Below, in pieces: positions 54,390 through 64,000 of a stretch of 64,000 nt of DNA. How positions within the stretch are numbered: position 1 is the stretch's first letter; each line of letters starts with the position of its first letter. Where the stretch lies: the NCBI GenBank assembly GCA_022828595.1, contig JAKGHH010000003.1, positions 11,656,934 through 11,720,933 of the forward strand, given 5' to 3'. The notes beneath the pieces are model-generated. The model saw only the letters and a program-made list of their open reading frames with translations, was not told the DNA's origin and searched no databases. A program made the position numbers and the translations under genes. Source of the DNA: Nelumbo lutea (Eukaryota; Streptophyta; Magnoliopsida; Proteales; Nelumbonaceae).

Positions 54390-55420
54390 AAAGCAGAAAA
54401 GGTAAGTGTTCTTCCGGCTCCCTGTAATGATAGTGTTCTTCCTCCCATCTCCCTCAAACATTATATTCTTCTTCTTCAACACATCCACGTCCTCCCTATA
54501 AACTCCTGCCTTTATCCTTATTATATACCTCTTATTACTATTATTCGGCGCCGCAGTCACTGCCGCCGACACCGTCTTATAATTCCCACTTCCATCAGAA
54601 GCCACCATAACATCCGGCGTCAACGTCGACGCCTGCAACAGCCTCCAGTCTCCCGTCGACAACCACCCCGGGAACCCATCCATCTCTCCACTCTCCCCGA
54701 GTTTTCTCCCTATCTTAAGTCTTTCCTTGGCCATGTCAGTATCCGTCATGCTCTTGATCATGGCTAATGCGTTGCTACACATGTGGTACACATGTTCTTG
54801 ACCCTTTAACAAAGCGTTCCTTACTTCCTTGTCAGCCTAGTCATGTGAGAAGCCACCAATGCAGGTCTCTTGATTGATCATGGCGGCACTGAGGAGTATC
54901 TTGAGGTCCTTTGCTGGGCTAAGGAGTTCTTGTTGGGATACTGTTTGAGGTCCTCGGCTGTCTCGTGCAGCTCGTCAACCATCTCGAGACAGTCATGGAG
55001 GGCTGTCTTTTCATGTTCGGTCAGTGAGTGAGGCGCTTTTTTATGGTGAAGTAGTTGTGCTCAACGGCTGTGATGGTAATGTTGTTAGGTTTTCAGCGGC
55101 ACCGGGGATAGGTTGATAGGTTGATATAGGTTGTGCTCAATTACGTCTTTTTGGGTTAATAGGTTGTCAGCTGCACCGGGGACAGTGGCGAAGGCTGAGT
55201 GGCAAAGGTCCGGGTATAAGGTACTGCTGCACGAGGATTTGAGGATGGCATGGGCTGAGGAGGGTATTTTGCTGGACTTTTTTCGTGATGCAACACCAAC
55301 GACGACGCCGATAACAGAGGCAACGAGGAGAAAGAGGAAGAGTTTCTTGTTCTTGTTTGAGATGGAAATATGGCTGCCGGAATCTGAAGTTCCGGGAAGT
55401 GATTCATTAATGTCGGCCAT
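54390..55420 (-). pseudogene. Pectin methylesterase (PMEI-PME) pseudogene, truncated
   Basis: The minus-strand start MADINESLPGTSDS (ATG at 55420) leads to a hydrophobic signal-anchor (LFLFLLVASVIGVVVGVA) and a pectinesterase-inhibitor domain start (LKSSCSSTLYPDLCHSAFA). An internal partial duplication around 55043-55190 (repeat of GTTGTGCTCAA and CACCGGGGA blocks) then breaks the frame, with a stop at 55085-55087. Farther on, the pectinesterase domain begins in another frame (54288-54812: GFPGWLSTGDWRLLQ, VMVASDGSGNYKTVSAAV, RYIIRIKAGVYREDVDV, MFEGDGRKNTIITGSRKN) and stops being homologous near 54390. The catalytic GHQAVAL/DFIFG-type region is absent. Clearly non-functional. Confidence 0.88.
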
Positions 55421-55505
55421 TTTGGGACTAAGAGAGGAGAGGAGTGAAAGGCTGACCCAGTGAAGTGAAGATGCAAAGGTTGGCTCTATGGGTTCTTAGT
55501 AAATC

Positions 55506-55664
55506 TTAACAGCTGGGACTGGTCGTATGCTTATCGTTAAGCCCTTTATCGGCGTCACCGGCGAGAAGGTCGGAGAAAGAAGAACTCATGAATTGGTTAG
55601 AGAATGAGAAGGGTGTTGGATGAGAATTCTCAGATGTCTCTAAGCTCCCAGATGAAGAAGCCAT
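55506..55664 (-). pseudogene. Fragment like the N-terminus of a group I WRKY factor
   Basis: A minus-strand frame from the ATG at 55664: MASSSGSLETSENSH, then FSFSNQFMSSSFSDLLAGD. The Ser-rich start and the FMxSSFSDLLA block resemble N-termini of WRKY33/WRKY26-type proteins. The frame ends at 55506 without any WRKY domain (WRKYGQK) in the window. It lies about 90 bases upstream of the PME pseudogene on the same strand, so two unrelated gene pieces are side by side. The assignment is by memory of the family pattern and moderate only. Confidence 0.45.
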
Positions 55665-56020
55665 GAGAGAGAGGATGAAATGTGAGATGGGCGGTGAAAC
55701 ACCCTGTTGAAAGGAGAGTAAAAGGAAGTGCAAAATAGTCACGTCCCCAAGGTCCGAAGCATTTTCTGAGAGGTAGGTTGGGAAGATCAACCGTGTTTTT
55801 CTTCCAATTGTATGAATAGTCATTATAAGGATACTATGGGGTCTTTGTCACAGACCCCATAGTACAGGGGGTCTTTGTAATTTATCCAAAGAAAAGTGAG
55901 ACTCATTTGAGTATTGCGCTAGTGGTTCAATTTGGTCCATATAGCCATGTTGATGCTTCCAATGTAGGCTCAATTTGATTGGACTTCAAATAAAGGAAAA
56001 AAAAATTGCTTTGCTTAATC

Positions 56021-56453
56021 TAGGGGTGCAATTTGGGCGGGTCCATCTCATCCCAAACCGGTTAAGTCATGCGATGGGATTGGATTTCAGTCCTCGGCCT
56101 GGGTTCGGGCTTAAGAAGTCAAACTTTTTTATTTTTTTGGCTAGGCCCGGGTCTAGCCCTTAAGTAGCCTGAACCTGGCCCAGTTATACACATTTATACA
56201 TACATATGTCTATGTAAATTTTGCATATATATATATATATATATATAATTTTAGAGTGGGTTCATTGACCAACCCGAGCCCAGACTGAGCCCAAACCCAA
56301 CCTAAATGCATAATATTACTGTGCGGGCTAGGCTCGGGTTGAGAATATCATGCTTGATCTCAGGTCTGATTCGGGCTCGGGCCTTAAGCCCAAATTTGGA
56401 ATTGGGCCCGTATTGACCATAAACCTGCCATGCCTGCCTGACTTGCACCCCTA
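56021..56453. mobile_element. hAT-type MITE, TAGGGGTGCAA family, copy 2
   Basis: 433 bp with perfect ends TAGGGGTGCAA / TTGCACCCCTA. The flanks GCTTAATC and CCTTAAAC match at 6 of 8 bases, a decayed target duplication. The interior holds GGGCTCGGGC-type blocks and a TA microsatellite. Related to 6264-6724. Confidence 0.8.
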
Positions 56454-58490
56454 CCTTAAACTACTATTGTATGGTGTTTGGTTTCACATACTTTATGAAT
56501 TATGAAGGCTTAACACATTTATGAGAAAACTACCGTTGTAGATATTGTTGAGATAATAGTAGATAACTTAGTTTTTGCAAAATGTTGAATCAGTAACAAT
56601 ACGTTTAAGCTTTTCCTACATTAGTAAGTGTGCACATGCTTTGTGTGTGGCAATTCTAGAAGATGATAATGATAGTAATAATGTATCTAAAAATTTCTAT
56701 AAATATATATTTTTTATTTTTTGTTTTTTATTATTAATTGACTGTATATTGCAATATCCAATTCTAATTATATAAACATCTTATCCAAATATGTGATAAT
56801 TGGATTTAGTTGTGAAGTTTCAAATATCATTGTCAAAACTACCTGCTTGGTTAGATTCTTCTTTTTTGTAATGTTTTATTTTTTTGTGTATTTATTTTTG
56901 TTTATTTATTAAAGAAATATAAGATTTAAATAGAGGGAATTGAATGAGGTAAAAAGTATTAGTTCAATTTACAATTTAAACCTTACAATTAAATATGGAC
57001 TAAATTCAAAAATGAGTATTTTAGTCGAAATAAAGTTCCACAATCTCATTTATATTTTTAATTGTAGTGTAAATATAGAATGATAGATGTGTTCAATTTT
57101 TTTTATAATTTTTGTATTTTTGTGTGTAAAAATAATCCTGATATGTCACACTTACTTTTTCTTTAATATGATAATTATACACTATTATACATGTGTTTGA
57201 ATGTTTTTTTTTTTTGCAAAATTCATGTATTTTTTTTTCATTTTTGTATTTTTATTATTTATTTATGGCATTAAATGTTTACATTTTTTACCCAAAAGTT
57301 GAACTATTGATCTTTGCTAAATAGTAAAATAATTTCATTTTTTGTCAATTCTAAATTATGTATTTCATTTTCATTAACAATAAAAATAATTGTTGTATAT
57401 TACAATTATTTTTTTAATTTGGTTGACAAAATATCATAAATGTGTTTAATTTTTTCTATAATTTTTTGTAATTTTTATATTTATTTATATTTTAAAAAAT
57501 TTATTACCTAACTATAACTTCATAGGTTGACCAATTTGATTCGGATGGTTGAATTGCTTAGCCACCACTTGGATAAAGAATAATTTTGATTTTGAGTCAG
57601 TTTTAAAATATATGGGTTTATATTATTAAAAATATTGACATGGATCTAATTAGTAGCATATATTAGTAAAAAATAACTTAATTATAAGATTTAATAAGAG
57701 AAAATGAGAGTTAATAATAAGAGAAAAAATATTGGCATGGAAAGTAATAGTTGGAATTACATTTTCAACCCTTACAATTAGAAATGGACTAAATAGTCAA
57801 ATATGAACATTTTAGTAGCCATTAAAGTTGACACTGAAGTTGTAATAAAATTACTATTATACCCTTTCTCGAACAAAGAAATTTGATATTTATATATACT
57901 TTTATTTTTGTTTTTTGTTTTTTATTTTTATTATTAATAGGATGTTGATTGCAAAATCCAAATCTGATTATATAAAAAACCTCATCCAAATATCAACGAA
58001 TCGAGTTGTGAAGCTTCAAGTATCATTGATAGGTCTACCTATTTGGCTAAATTCTTCTTTTTGCAATGTTATCTTTTGGTGTAATTTTTTGTTCGTTTAT
58101 CAAAGAAATGTAAGATATAAATAGAGACAATTGAATCAAATGGATGATGTTGTTCGATCTGAGGTGTGTCGAGTCGAACACGCAGCAAATGGTCCTACCA
58201 ATTGGACGAGGTCAAGGTGGAAGGACGAGACCATGCACCATTGTCTGCAAGCATTGAGAGAATTAGAGGTCTGAGGAATTTATCCCTAGGTAGGCACTTC
58301 GATGCTCAAGTCAGTAATGAAGAGAGAGATTGGTTGGGTTAAACAGGTAGATAGCTGGTCCAAGCCAAGGAGAGTAATGTGTGCTAGATCCTAGAGAGCT
58401 TACTTTTGAAGGGGAGATGTCTTTATATACATCGAATACCCGTGTCGTATTCGGATGAGGTTCGTAGGGTTGTAGGTCGCTCACCAAGGT
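56454..58490. other. AT-rich region with an imperfect direct repeat
   Basis: No gene seen. 56705-56950 and 57905-58143 are diverged copies (shared order: AATCCAA/TATCCAA, TATATAAA, GTTGTGAAG, TTAAA/GGCTAAATTCTTCTTTTT, AAAGAAATRTAAGAT). A second pair lies at about 56955-57060 and 57735-57850. 58143-58480 is less AT-rich and unassigned. Confidence 0.55.
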
Positions 58491-58495
58491 TCTCA

Positions 58496-59541
58496 GGAGG
58501 TCTTCTTAACGATGAAGATGGAATTGTTGTCTTAAGAGTAGGAGACATCAAGAATAGTTGGGTTGGCGTCTCAACTTTGCACCTATTCATCAAGGAATAC
58601 AATGTCGTATGTGATGCTCTTATGGTAATATTCAGAACGTACTCACTTACTTAATTGGTGCATGCATGGTAGACTGGTAGTGTTGTTGTGCTTGTGGGTA
58701 GGAGATCTGGAGTCAGTGTTGTCATGACTAAAAGTAGCCTATAAGCGGTGCTTCAAACAACGCCTTCTTGTTTGGTATTGTTTTTCTATAAAAAACGTTG
58801 TTTCAAACCACGTCTTAGAAATCAGGAAAGTGTGGTATGGAGAAACACCAAATTCAATGTTTTAAGAAAACGACATGTTGCCGCCAGCGATGCAATGATG
58901 TGGCATCATCCTGGACATTTGATAATATAGATGAAAACATTGCTGCCAACACTAATACCAAACAAAACCAATGTTGTTTTCTCAGGAAACACTTATGTGG
59001 CAGCATCGGTTCGAAACAAAAAATAAGCATAGTTTCCTAGAAAATGGTGCTTACAACTCTGCATGCCCAACACCGTTTTTATGAGAAAATGGTGTGATGT
59101 TCTCAACACCGATGTCAAACACCTACTAAACTTTCCAGTATTTGGAGCCATGTCATTTTCTTGAAAAATGACATCACATCGGCTCTCTACAAATTCTATT
59201 TTTTTCATACATCTAATGTGTGTTTTTTTTAAATGTTTTTTAATGTGTGGTTGGAGAAAATGACTTTTTTTGGTTTTTTTTTTACTTCAATGCTAATATG
59301 GCATTGAAAAACACCTATGTGACAGTGGTAGTAATGGTACAAAATAGAAAAAAAAAACATTTTCTAAAAAAAGAAAAATAACATGTTAATGCATCACCAT
59401 TTTCTTAAAAAACACCTCTTAGGCATTGATTCCAAACATGTCATTAACGAATTATTGCTTTAGCTTTTACCAATGAAGTGATTAAATATGTTGTGAACTA
59501 CTTAATAGTTGTTGAAGTGCATGTTGGGTTGATTGCTATAC
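58496..59541 (+). pseudogene. Partial alpha-DOX copy (exon 5 end plus intron 5)
   Basis: 58496-58626 encodes a damaged version of the end of alpha-DOX exon 5 (LLNDEDGIVV, DIKNSWVGVS, KEYNVVCDALM). The following text matches intron 5 of copy 2, including AATATTCAGAACGTACTCACTT directly after the donor and GTTGATTGCTATA at the right edge. The exon carries frame-changing differences and no other exon follows. Similarity to intron 5 of copy 2, including its repeat insert, shows it derives from that gene or a shared ancestor, not from copy 1. Confidence 0.88.
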
Positions 59542-61543
59542 CCAAGGATTAAAATATCGGTATTGAGTATTGTATCGGACAACTTGAATAAGGGTATGGA
59601 TACAGATATACTTTGGAAATGTATAAATAATGATAAAAGATATGAAAATACATAGATACATTAGAAAAATACATACAAATTTCATAAATACATCAACTAC
59701 ACTAACTTTAAGGTCAAAATAACCACGAATAAGGTATAAATACATAAGAAATGTATATTTTATTGGCATAACCCATTCCGATTCCAATTCCAGTAAATCA
59801 AATGGAGCCTAAGTACTTTGAACAAAACTGAAATAGACTTACAGGTTCTACTATGACATCAAAATGATATGATATCTAAAAAGCATTTGACCGATCAATT
59901 GGAATCATAAATGTGGTAGTCAATCAAGTATTATTTATCAAAAATCATGGGTGGGTTTTGATTGATCAAGACTCTTTCTATACCATGTCTTTCCGGCACC
60001 ATAAATTCTCCCTAGACCTTATGTTTCCCAAAGAGGAGAGATGATAAATAGAACAAAGAAGAACATAAGCGCCCCTCATTGCTTTCCCATTCTATTTTCT
60101 ATCAAACACAAACAAAAATAAAAACTTTGTATGTGTTTGACATCGATGTTGTATATACAACATCGGTTTCTCAAAAAATGGTGTTTGTATGTGTAAGTTG
60201 GAAGCACCATTTTTTGAGAAAACGATGTCTTTTTTTGTTTGGAAATGTTGTTGCCAAGAAAGACATTTCCTGGGGCAACAACACCACCTTCTGTTTGGTA
60301 CCGGTGCTCCATATTCATTTTCAACACTGGTACCTATTATCCCGTGCTTCTAATTTGTATATATTATTTACATCCAATGGTAGAAAAAAGCACCCATTAT
60401 AACCAATGATCGTTGGCAGCAATGAGCTCCAAAATGAGAAAACATCGAATTTGACATTTCCCCATATCACACATTCCTGATTCTCATACATGTTTTGGGG
60501 CAACGTTTTTTTTTTTTTTTTTTTCTGGAAAAATGACTTCAAACGTGAGACCATTTTCTGGAGCATCAGTTTTTCCAACATGATGCTGATGTATTGCCGT
60601 TTTCTGGAACAATGGCATCGATGCCAAACATCACCTTTATAACCAATGATCAATGAAATTACTTAAACATAGAGAGCGTTTCCCTAAAGCCTCTGTCAAG
60701 ATTGCTAATACAGTTGATGATGACGTTAGGTGTAGTTTCATAGCTCAAGTGTCAATTATGTGAAAGATTAAGTATTCTTGAAATGATTTTGTTTCTCAAA
60801 ATAATTCTCAATTTCTTGAAGTTGTAATTGATGCTAGTTTGAAGTTTTCTTCTAAATGGCTGAGTTTTGGGCGATTAACCATTTGGATCCTCAAATGTGG
60901 TAGAGTACTGTTAATAGGGATTTTCGGTTGACACTGACATTCGCGCGCATAAATTTGATGGCTTGCTCATTCAAGCATGAGAGTGGTACAGCGACTATGG
61001 TGGTTATGGGGTATGATGAAAATCTACGGGCAACCGGTTCATGTCATCTATTTGCAGGCACTGAATCTTTTGAAGCTCTTGCATCAGGGCGGTGCTTGGA
61101 ATCGCTTAAATTTTGGTTCCGTCATGGGATTTGGTCTCGTTCGGCTGGGTCACTCTAATATAACGTGTACAGGTCCGGTTTATATCCCAATTTTATATCC
61201 ACGGTAAAATCTTGTGGTTGGGGATCGTTCACAATTGATTTTTGATCCCCTACTTTATATTTTCCCTGAAAAGTTACCCTATTGTTGGTTTTACATTTTA
61301 ATATTTTTATCAATAAAATATTAATTATTTTATTTAATTTTTATTTTTTAAAATTTTAAGGTTTCATCGATAAAATTGTATTTTAAACATTTAAAATATA
61401 GTTGTTAAATTGTTAATTATTTTACTATTGTTTTTATAAAAAAATTAATATTTATTGGTTAATATTAATTCATTGATGCATTTTTTAATATATTTATCAT
61501 ATAAAATGCAAAAATTAGATATTTATGATTAACTATGTAGATC
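59542..61543. other. Region without supported genes
   Basis: Contains the repeat at 60126-60640 and a frame at 60928-61158 that could be a worn LINE RNase H remnant but is too weak to call. 61270-61480 is AT-rich. Confidence 0.5.
60126..60640. repeat. Dispersed repeat, TGTTTGACATCGATG family
   Basis: Starts ATGTGTTTGACATCGATG and ends CATCGATGCCAAACATC, which are inverted relative to each other, giving an element of about 505-515 bp. The interior matches 37031-37480. No clear target duplication. Confidence 0.65.
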
Positions 61544-61841
61544 AAGATTTTCGAACTGCTGTTGACCCGGACGGTCATACTGTTCAGCCTAGGAACTATC
61601 CAGGCAAGTGGTTCCATTTTACCCCAAACCCGGTTTTTGGTTAAAAACCATTGAGAAAAAAAACATGTTAACCCGGGCGGCCAAACCATCAACCCATTCA
61701 ATGGTTTTTTACCATTTTTAATTTTTATTTATTTTAATTTGTTTGTCAGAATGGGTCGTCCTTTCGAATTGGACGGTCGAATCGACCCGAAAACTAGTGG
61801 CCATAACGGTTCCGTTTATGGGTCGTTTTTTAAAATGTCAG
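61544..61841. mobile_element. hAT-type MITE, TTTTAAAA family, copy 4
   Basis: About 298 bp with GACCCGGACGG / GGACGGTCGAATCGACCCG-type subterminal text and a TTTTTTAAAATG right end. The 8 bp TGTAGATC repeats at 61536-61543 and 61842-61849. Its ends are more worn than in the other three copies. Confidence 0.75.
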
Positions 61842-64000
61842 TGTAGATCATTCATAAAATGTACATAACATACATAGAATCAAAACCAGTCCACAGTTCA
61901 GAATAACTATGGACTGTGGTGTGGTGTGGATTGGTCTCTACCACAGGGTGTGGTGTGGACCAGTCCACACCCACCAATTTTTTATCCACACTACAGAACA
62001 CCAATGTGCTTTGAGTTTCTATGGGGTGGTAGAAGGATTATTATTATGGATGGTTATCTTTCAATCATCAATCTTTTAAAGAATAGAAATTTGGTGGCTC
62101 TTTAGCAGTCTAGTGCCTTCTTTAAAGGTACTTGAGTATAGGGACCAGAGGCATGTTTTTGTTCAAAACAAAAGAGAAAATGGCATATTGTGAAAATTTA
62201 ATCAACAGTTAAGGACAATTTGGTCCTTTTAAATTTTATTGGTTGGAGTTAATGCTTGAAAGGTCAACAAGGTATGTATAAGTTATTGTTGAAAGTGTAG
62301 GGTATATAGAAGTAGTTTCTCAAATGTTTAAGTAATTAACCCTAATAATAAAAATAGGGTAAACACAAATATTCTAATACTATAATAAAAAATACAGATA
62401 ATCTAAAAAGCTTGTGTTCTAATAATTCATCTGAAATGGATTTGAATTTCATTTTAACCCTAAGTCCATAAATTATACATTTTCTTTCTGAGACTAGCTT
62501 CGATCATTGCAAGTCCATGCTCACACCATTCAAACAACCTCTTGCAACCTTGGATTGGAAATATCTTTCCATGAAATAAATCATATAAGTATGGAGATAT
62601 TCTCAATGCAAGACTGTAAATGCCATTCAAACGGTCATTGCATTGACTGAAGCTGAATTCATTCTTTCTTCACTATATAAATAATATATTGTGAAATTCC
62701 AATGAATCTATTTTTATTGTTGGATAAAATATAGAAACCTCCCCTATAGTTTTGAAAAAAAAAAGCATACAGTTACCTCACGTAATTGTCCCAATAATAG
62801 AGCCTTGGAAGTTACAAAATTGCCCTTAGGACATCTTTCGACATGATTCAAAATTTTAGATTTACCCTTCAAAACTTAACTTGATATAACAAGTTTACAA
62901 AATAGAATTACTTTACCCTTTTCAATCTTATTTGGGGAATTCTGGTTTAGTTAAAAGTTAAGAGAGTTCTTTTTAAGGGTATTTTACTAAACCTTCATCT
63001 GAATTGATAGATATAAAGGCAAAATGAATATTTTGAAAAACTAATGCATTAGGCCAATATTTTTCATCTGAGGCAAACAGGCAATACTTCGCAGATTTTT
63101 CAAAACTATAGAGAAGGATTTTGTTAAGATGAAATAATAGAGGTTTTTATATTTTACCCATTTATATAAAAATTATTAAGAACAATATAGTCCTAAATGG
63201 CCAATATATTTGAAATCTCGCCACCACCCAAACTAAGGCCTCGTTTGGTTCGTGGTCTTAAGTCTTATTGACTTTCATCCCGAGCATTATTGTAAATCTG
63301 CAAGTAAGATGGGTCCTAATTTCACTGTGAGAAATATAGTGTCAGATCATGTTGGAACGTGTTTTTTTGGCAGGAAATTCCAACTCGAAAGTAGAGGACA
63401 GCCTTCTATAGATCAATTATGAGATTTAGCACGTGCTTAAAAGAGCTCAATTTATATCTTTATATTAACCCCAAGACACCCCCTTCTTAATTCCTTGTGT
63501 CTCCCGTAGGGAGTGCAACTTAGGTCGGATTAGGTCGAGCATTTATTAAATTTTTTACAGCCCGAACCCGTTTCAATTCGGGCAACCCAACTTGCAATAC
63601 TTTTTCTGTTTTTTTTTTTTTTGTGAAAATATAGTTGCATCCCTAATTTCTTCTCCCCTCCCCCCACCTCTCACACAATTCTGACCATGACATCAGACAA
63701 GGTCAAAAGGAGCAAAAGGTTCCTATTTGCTGATTAAGCCACGTAAACCATGACCTCAAACATGGGCCACCGGGGGCAAGGTCGACCGGAAAGATGTAGG
63801 ACTGGTCCAAGACAAGAACTGGAAAGCGATCAAAAGCAAAAGGGGGCCCATGTTTTTACTGAGAGAAATATTAACCAGACGTCCTGGGTCAAACCGTAAA
63901 CAATGGTCTCCACATGGCGTTCCAGATGGTCCAGATCCATCGTGTTAGCCAGAACCCATACTGTTTTATCCAACCTATATAACATGATTAAAATTTCTAT
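61842..64000. other. Terminal region without supported genes
   Basis: Mostly AT-rich. A MITE-like segment lies at 62722-63159. Near 61890-61990 there are GTGTGGTGTGGA / TCCACACC inverted words. 63660-63960 is richer in G+C and could be the promoter side of a gene beyond the window, but no exon is seen. Confidence 0.45.
62722..63159. repeat. MITE-like repeat with long inverted ends
   Basis: The left end GGATAAAATATAGAAACCTC and the inverse of the right end (GGGTAAAATATAAAAACCTC) match at 18 of 20 bases, followed inward by TATAGTTTTGAAAAA and its inverse near 63100. No target duplication is visible. The ends recall the 27116-27671 element (GGGTAAATTGCTGAAACCTC). Confidence 0.6.

Noticed and set aside
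60928..61158. Frame with MACSFKHESG and ENLRATGS that recalls a LINE RNase H start
   Set aside because: The catalytic acidic pattern is not clear and no neighbouring LINE sequence supports it.
63660..63960. G+C-richer stretch at the window end as a possible gene
   Set aside because: No open frame or splice pattern is convincing. At most it may be the flank of a gene outside the window.
1..64000. CRISPR arrays, bacterial operons, rRNA and tRNA genes
   Set aside because: No regularly spaced repeats of CRISPR type and no cloverleaf with a T-arm GGTTCGAATCC-like core were found. The sequence is plant nuclear DNA. A tRNAscan-type search would be decisive.

Overview
The window is nuclear DNA of a flowering plant. 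The genes carry GT-AG introns, the intergenic DNA is AT-rich, and there are LTR retrotransposons of typical plant type and many small non-autonomous transposons with target-site duplications. Nothing allows a species call. Exon structures below were assembled by hand from reading frame, splice sites and, for the duplicated genes, comparison between paralogues.

Layout. 1-4091 is mostly non-coding. 4092-14012 (+) is an eight-exon ROP/RAC small GTPase of the type II kind. Its intron 4 holds a hAT-type MITE. Its 4.9 kb last intron holds a complete 3.2 kb LTR retrotransposon (10456-13613, minus) that carries coding pieces of two host genes, DUF547 and GH3. 14013-21000 holds a LINE tail, a decayed Copia element with a hAT MITE nested in its reverse transcriptase, and two copies of the promoter-like sequence that precedes the next gene.

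21133-25129 and 29039-34955 (+) are two tandem ten-exon fatty-acid alpha-dioxygenase genes, each encoding 642 residues. The first looks fully functional. The second has an open frame, but the catalytic tyrosine of the YxxH motif reads cysteine. A major latex protein-like (Bet v 1 family) gene lies on the minus strand after the second copy (35718-36349), and a decayed fragment of the same gene lies after the first. The duplicated unit was therefore alpha-DOX plus MLP. A third, partial alpha-DOX copy lies at 58496-59541.

36400-41256 is intergenic with several MITEs. 41257-52101 is a complete but dead Ty3/Gypsy element of Tat type, with 887/886 bp LTRs, a 5 bp target duplication, two RNase H domains and a large antisense reading frame. 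52102-64000 holds AT-rich DNA, a truncated pectin methylesterase pseudogene next to a WRKY-like N-terminal fragment, the third alpha-DOX fragment, and further MITEs.

The host genes do not form an operon-like system. The alpha-DOX and MLP genes belong to families often linked to stress responses and lipid or hydrophobic ligand handling. The best candidates for something new are the Tyr-to-Cys alpha-DOX paralogue, the gene-capturing retrotransposon, and the ROP last intron, whose splicing would decide between two different lipid-anchor tails.
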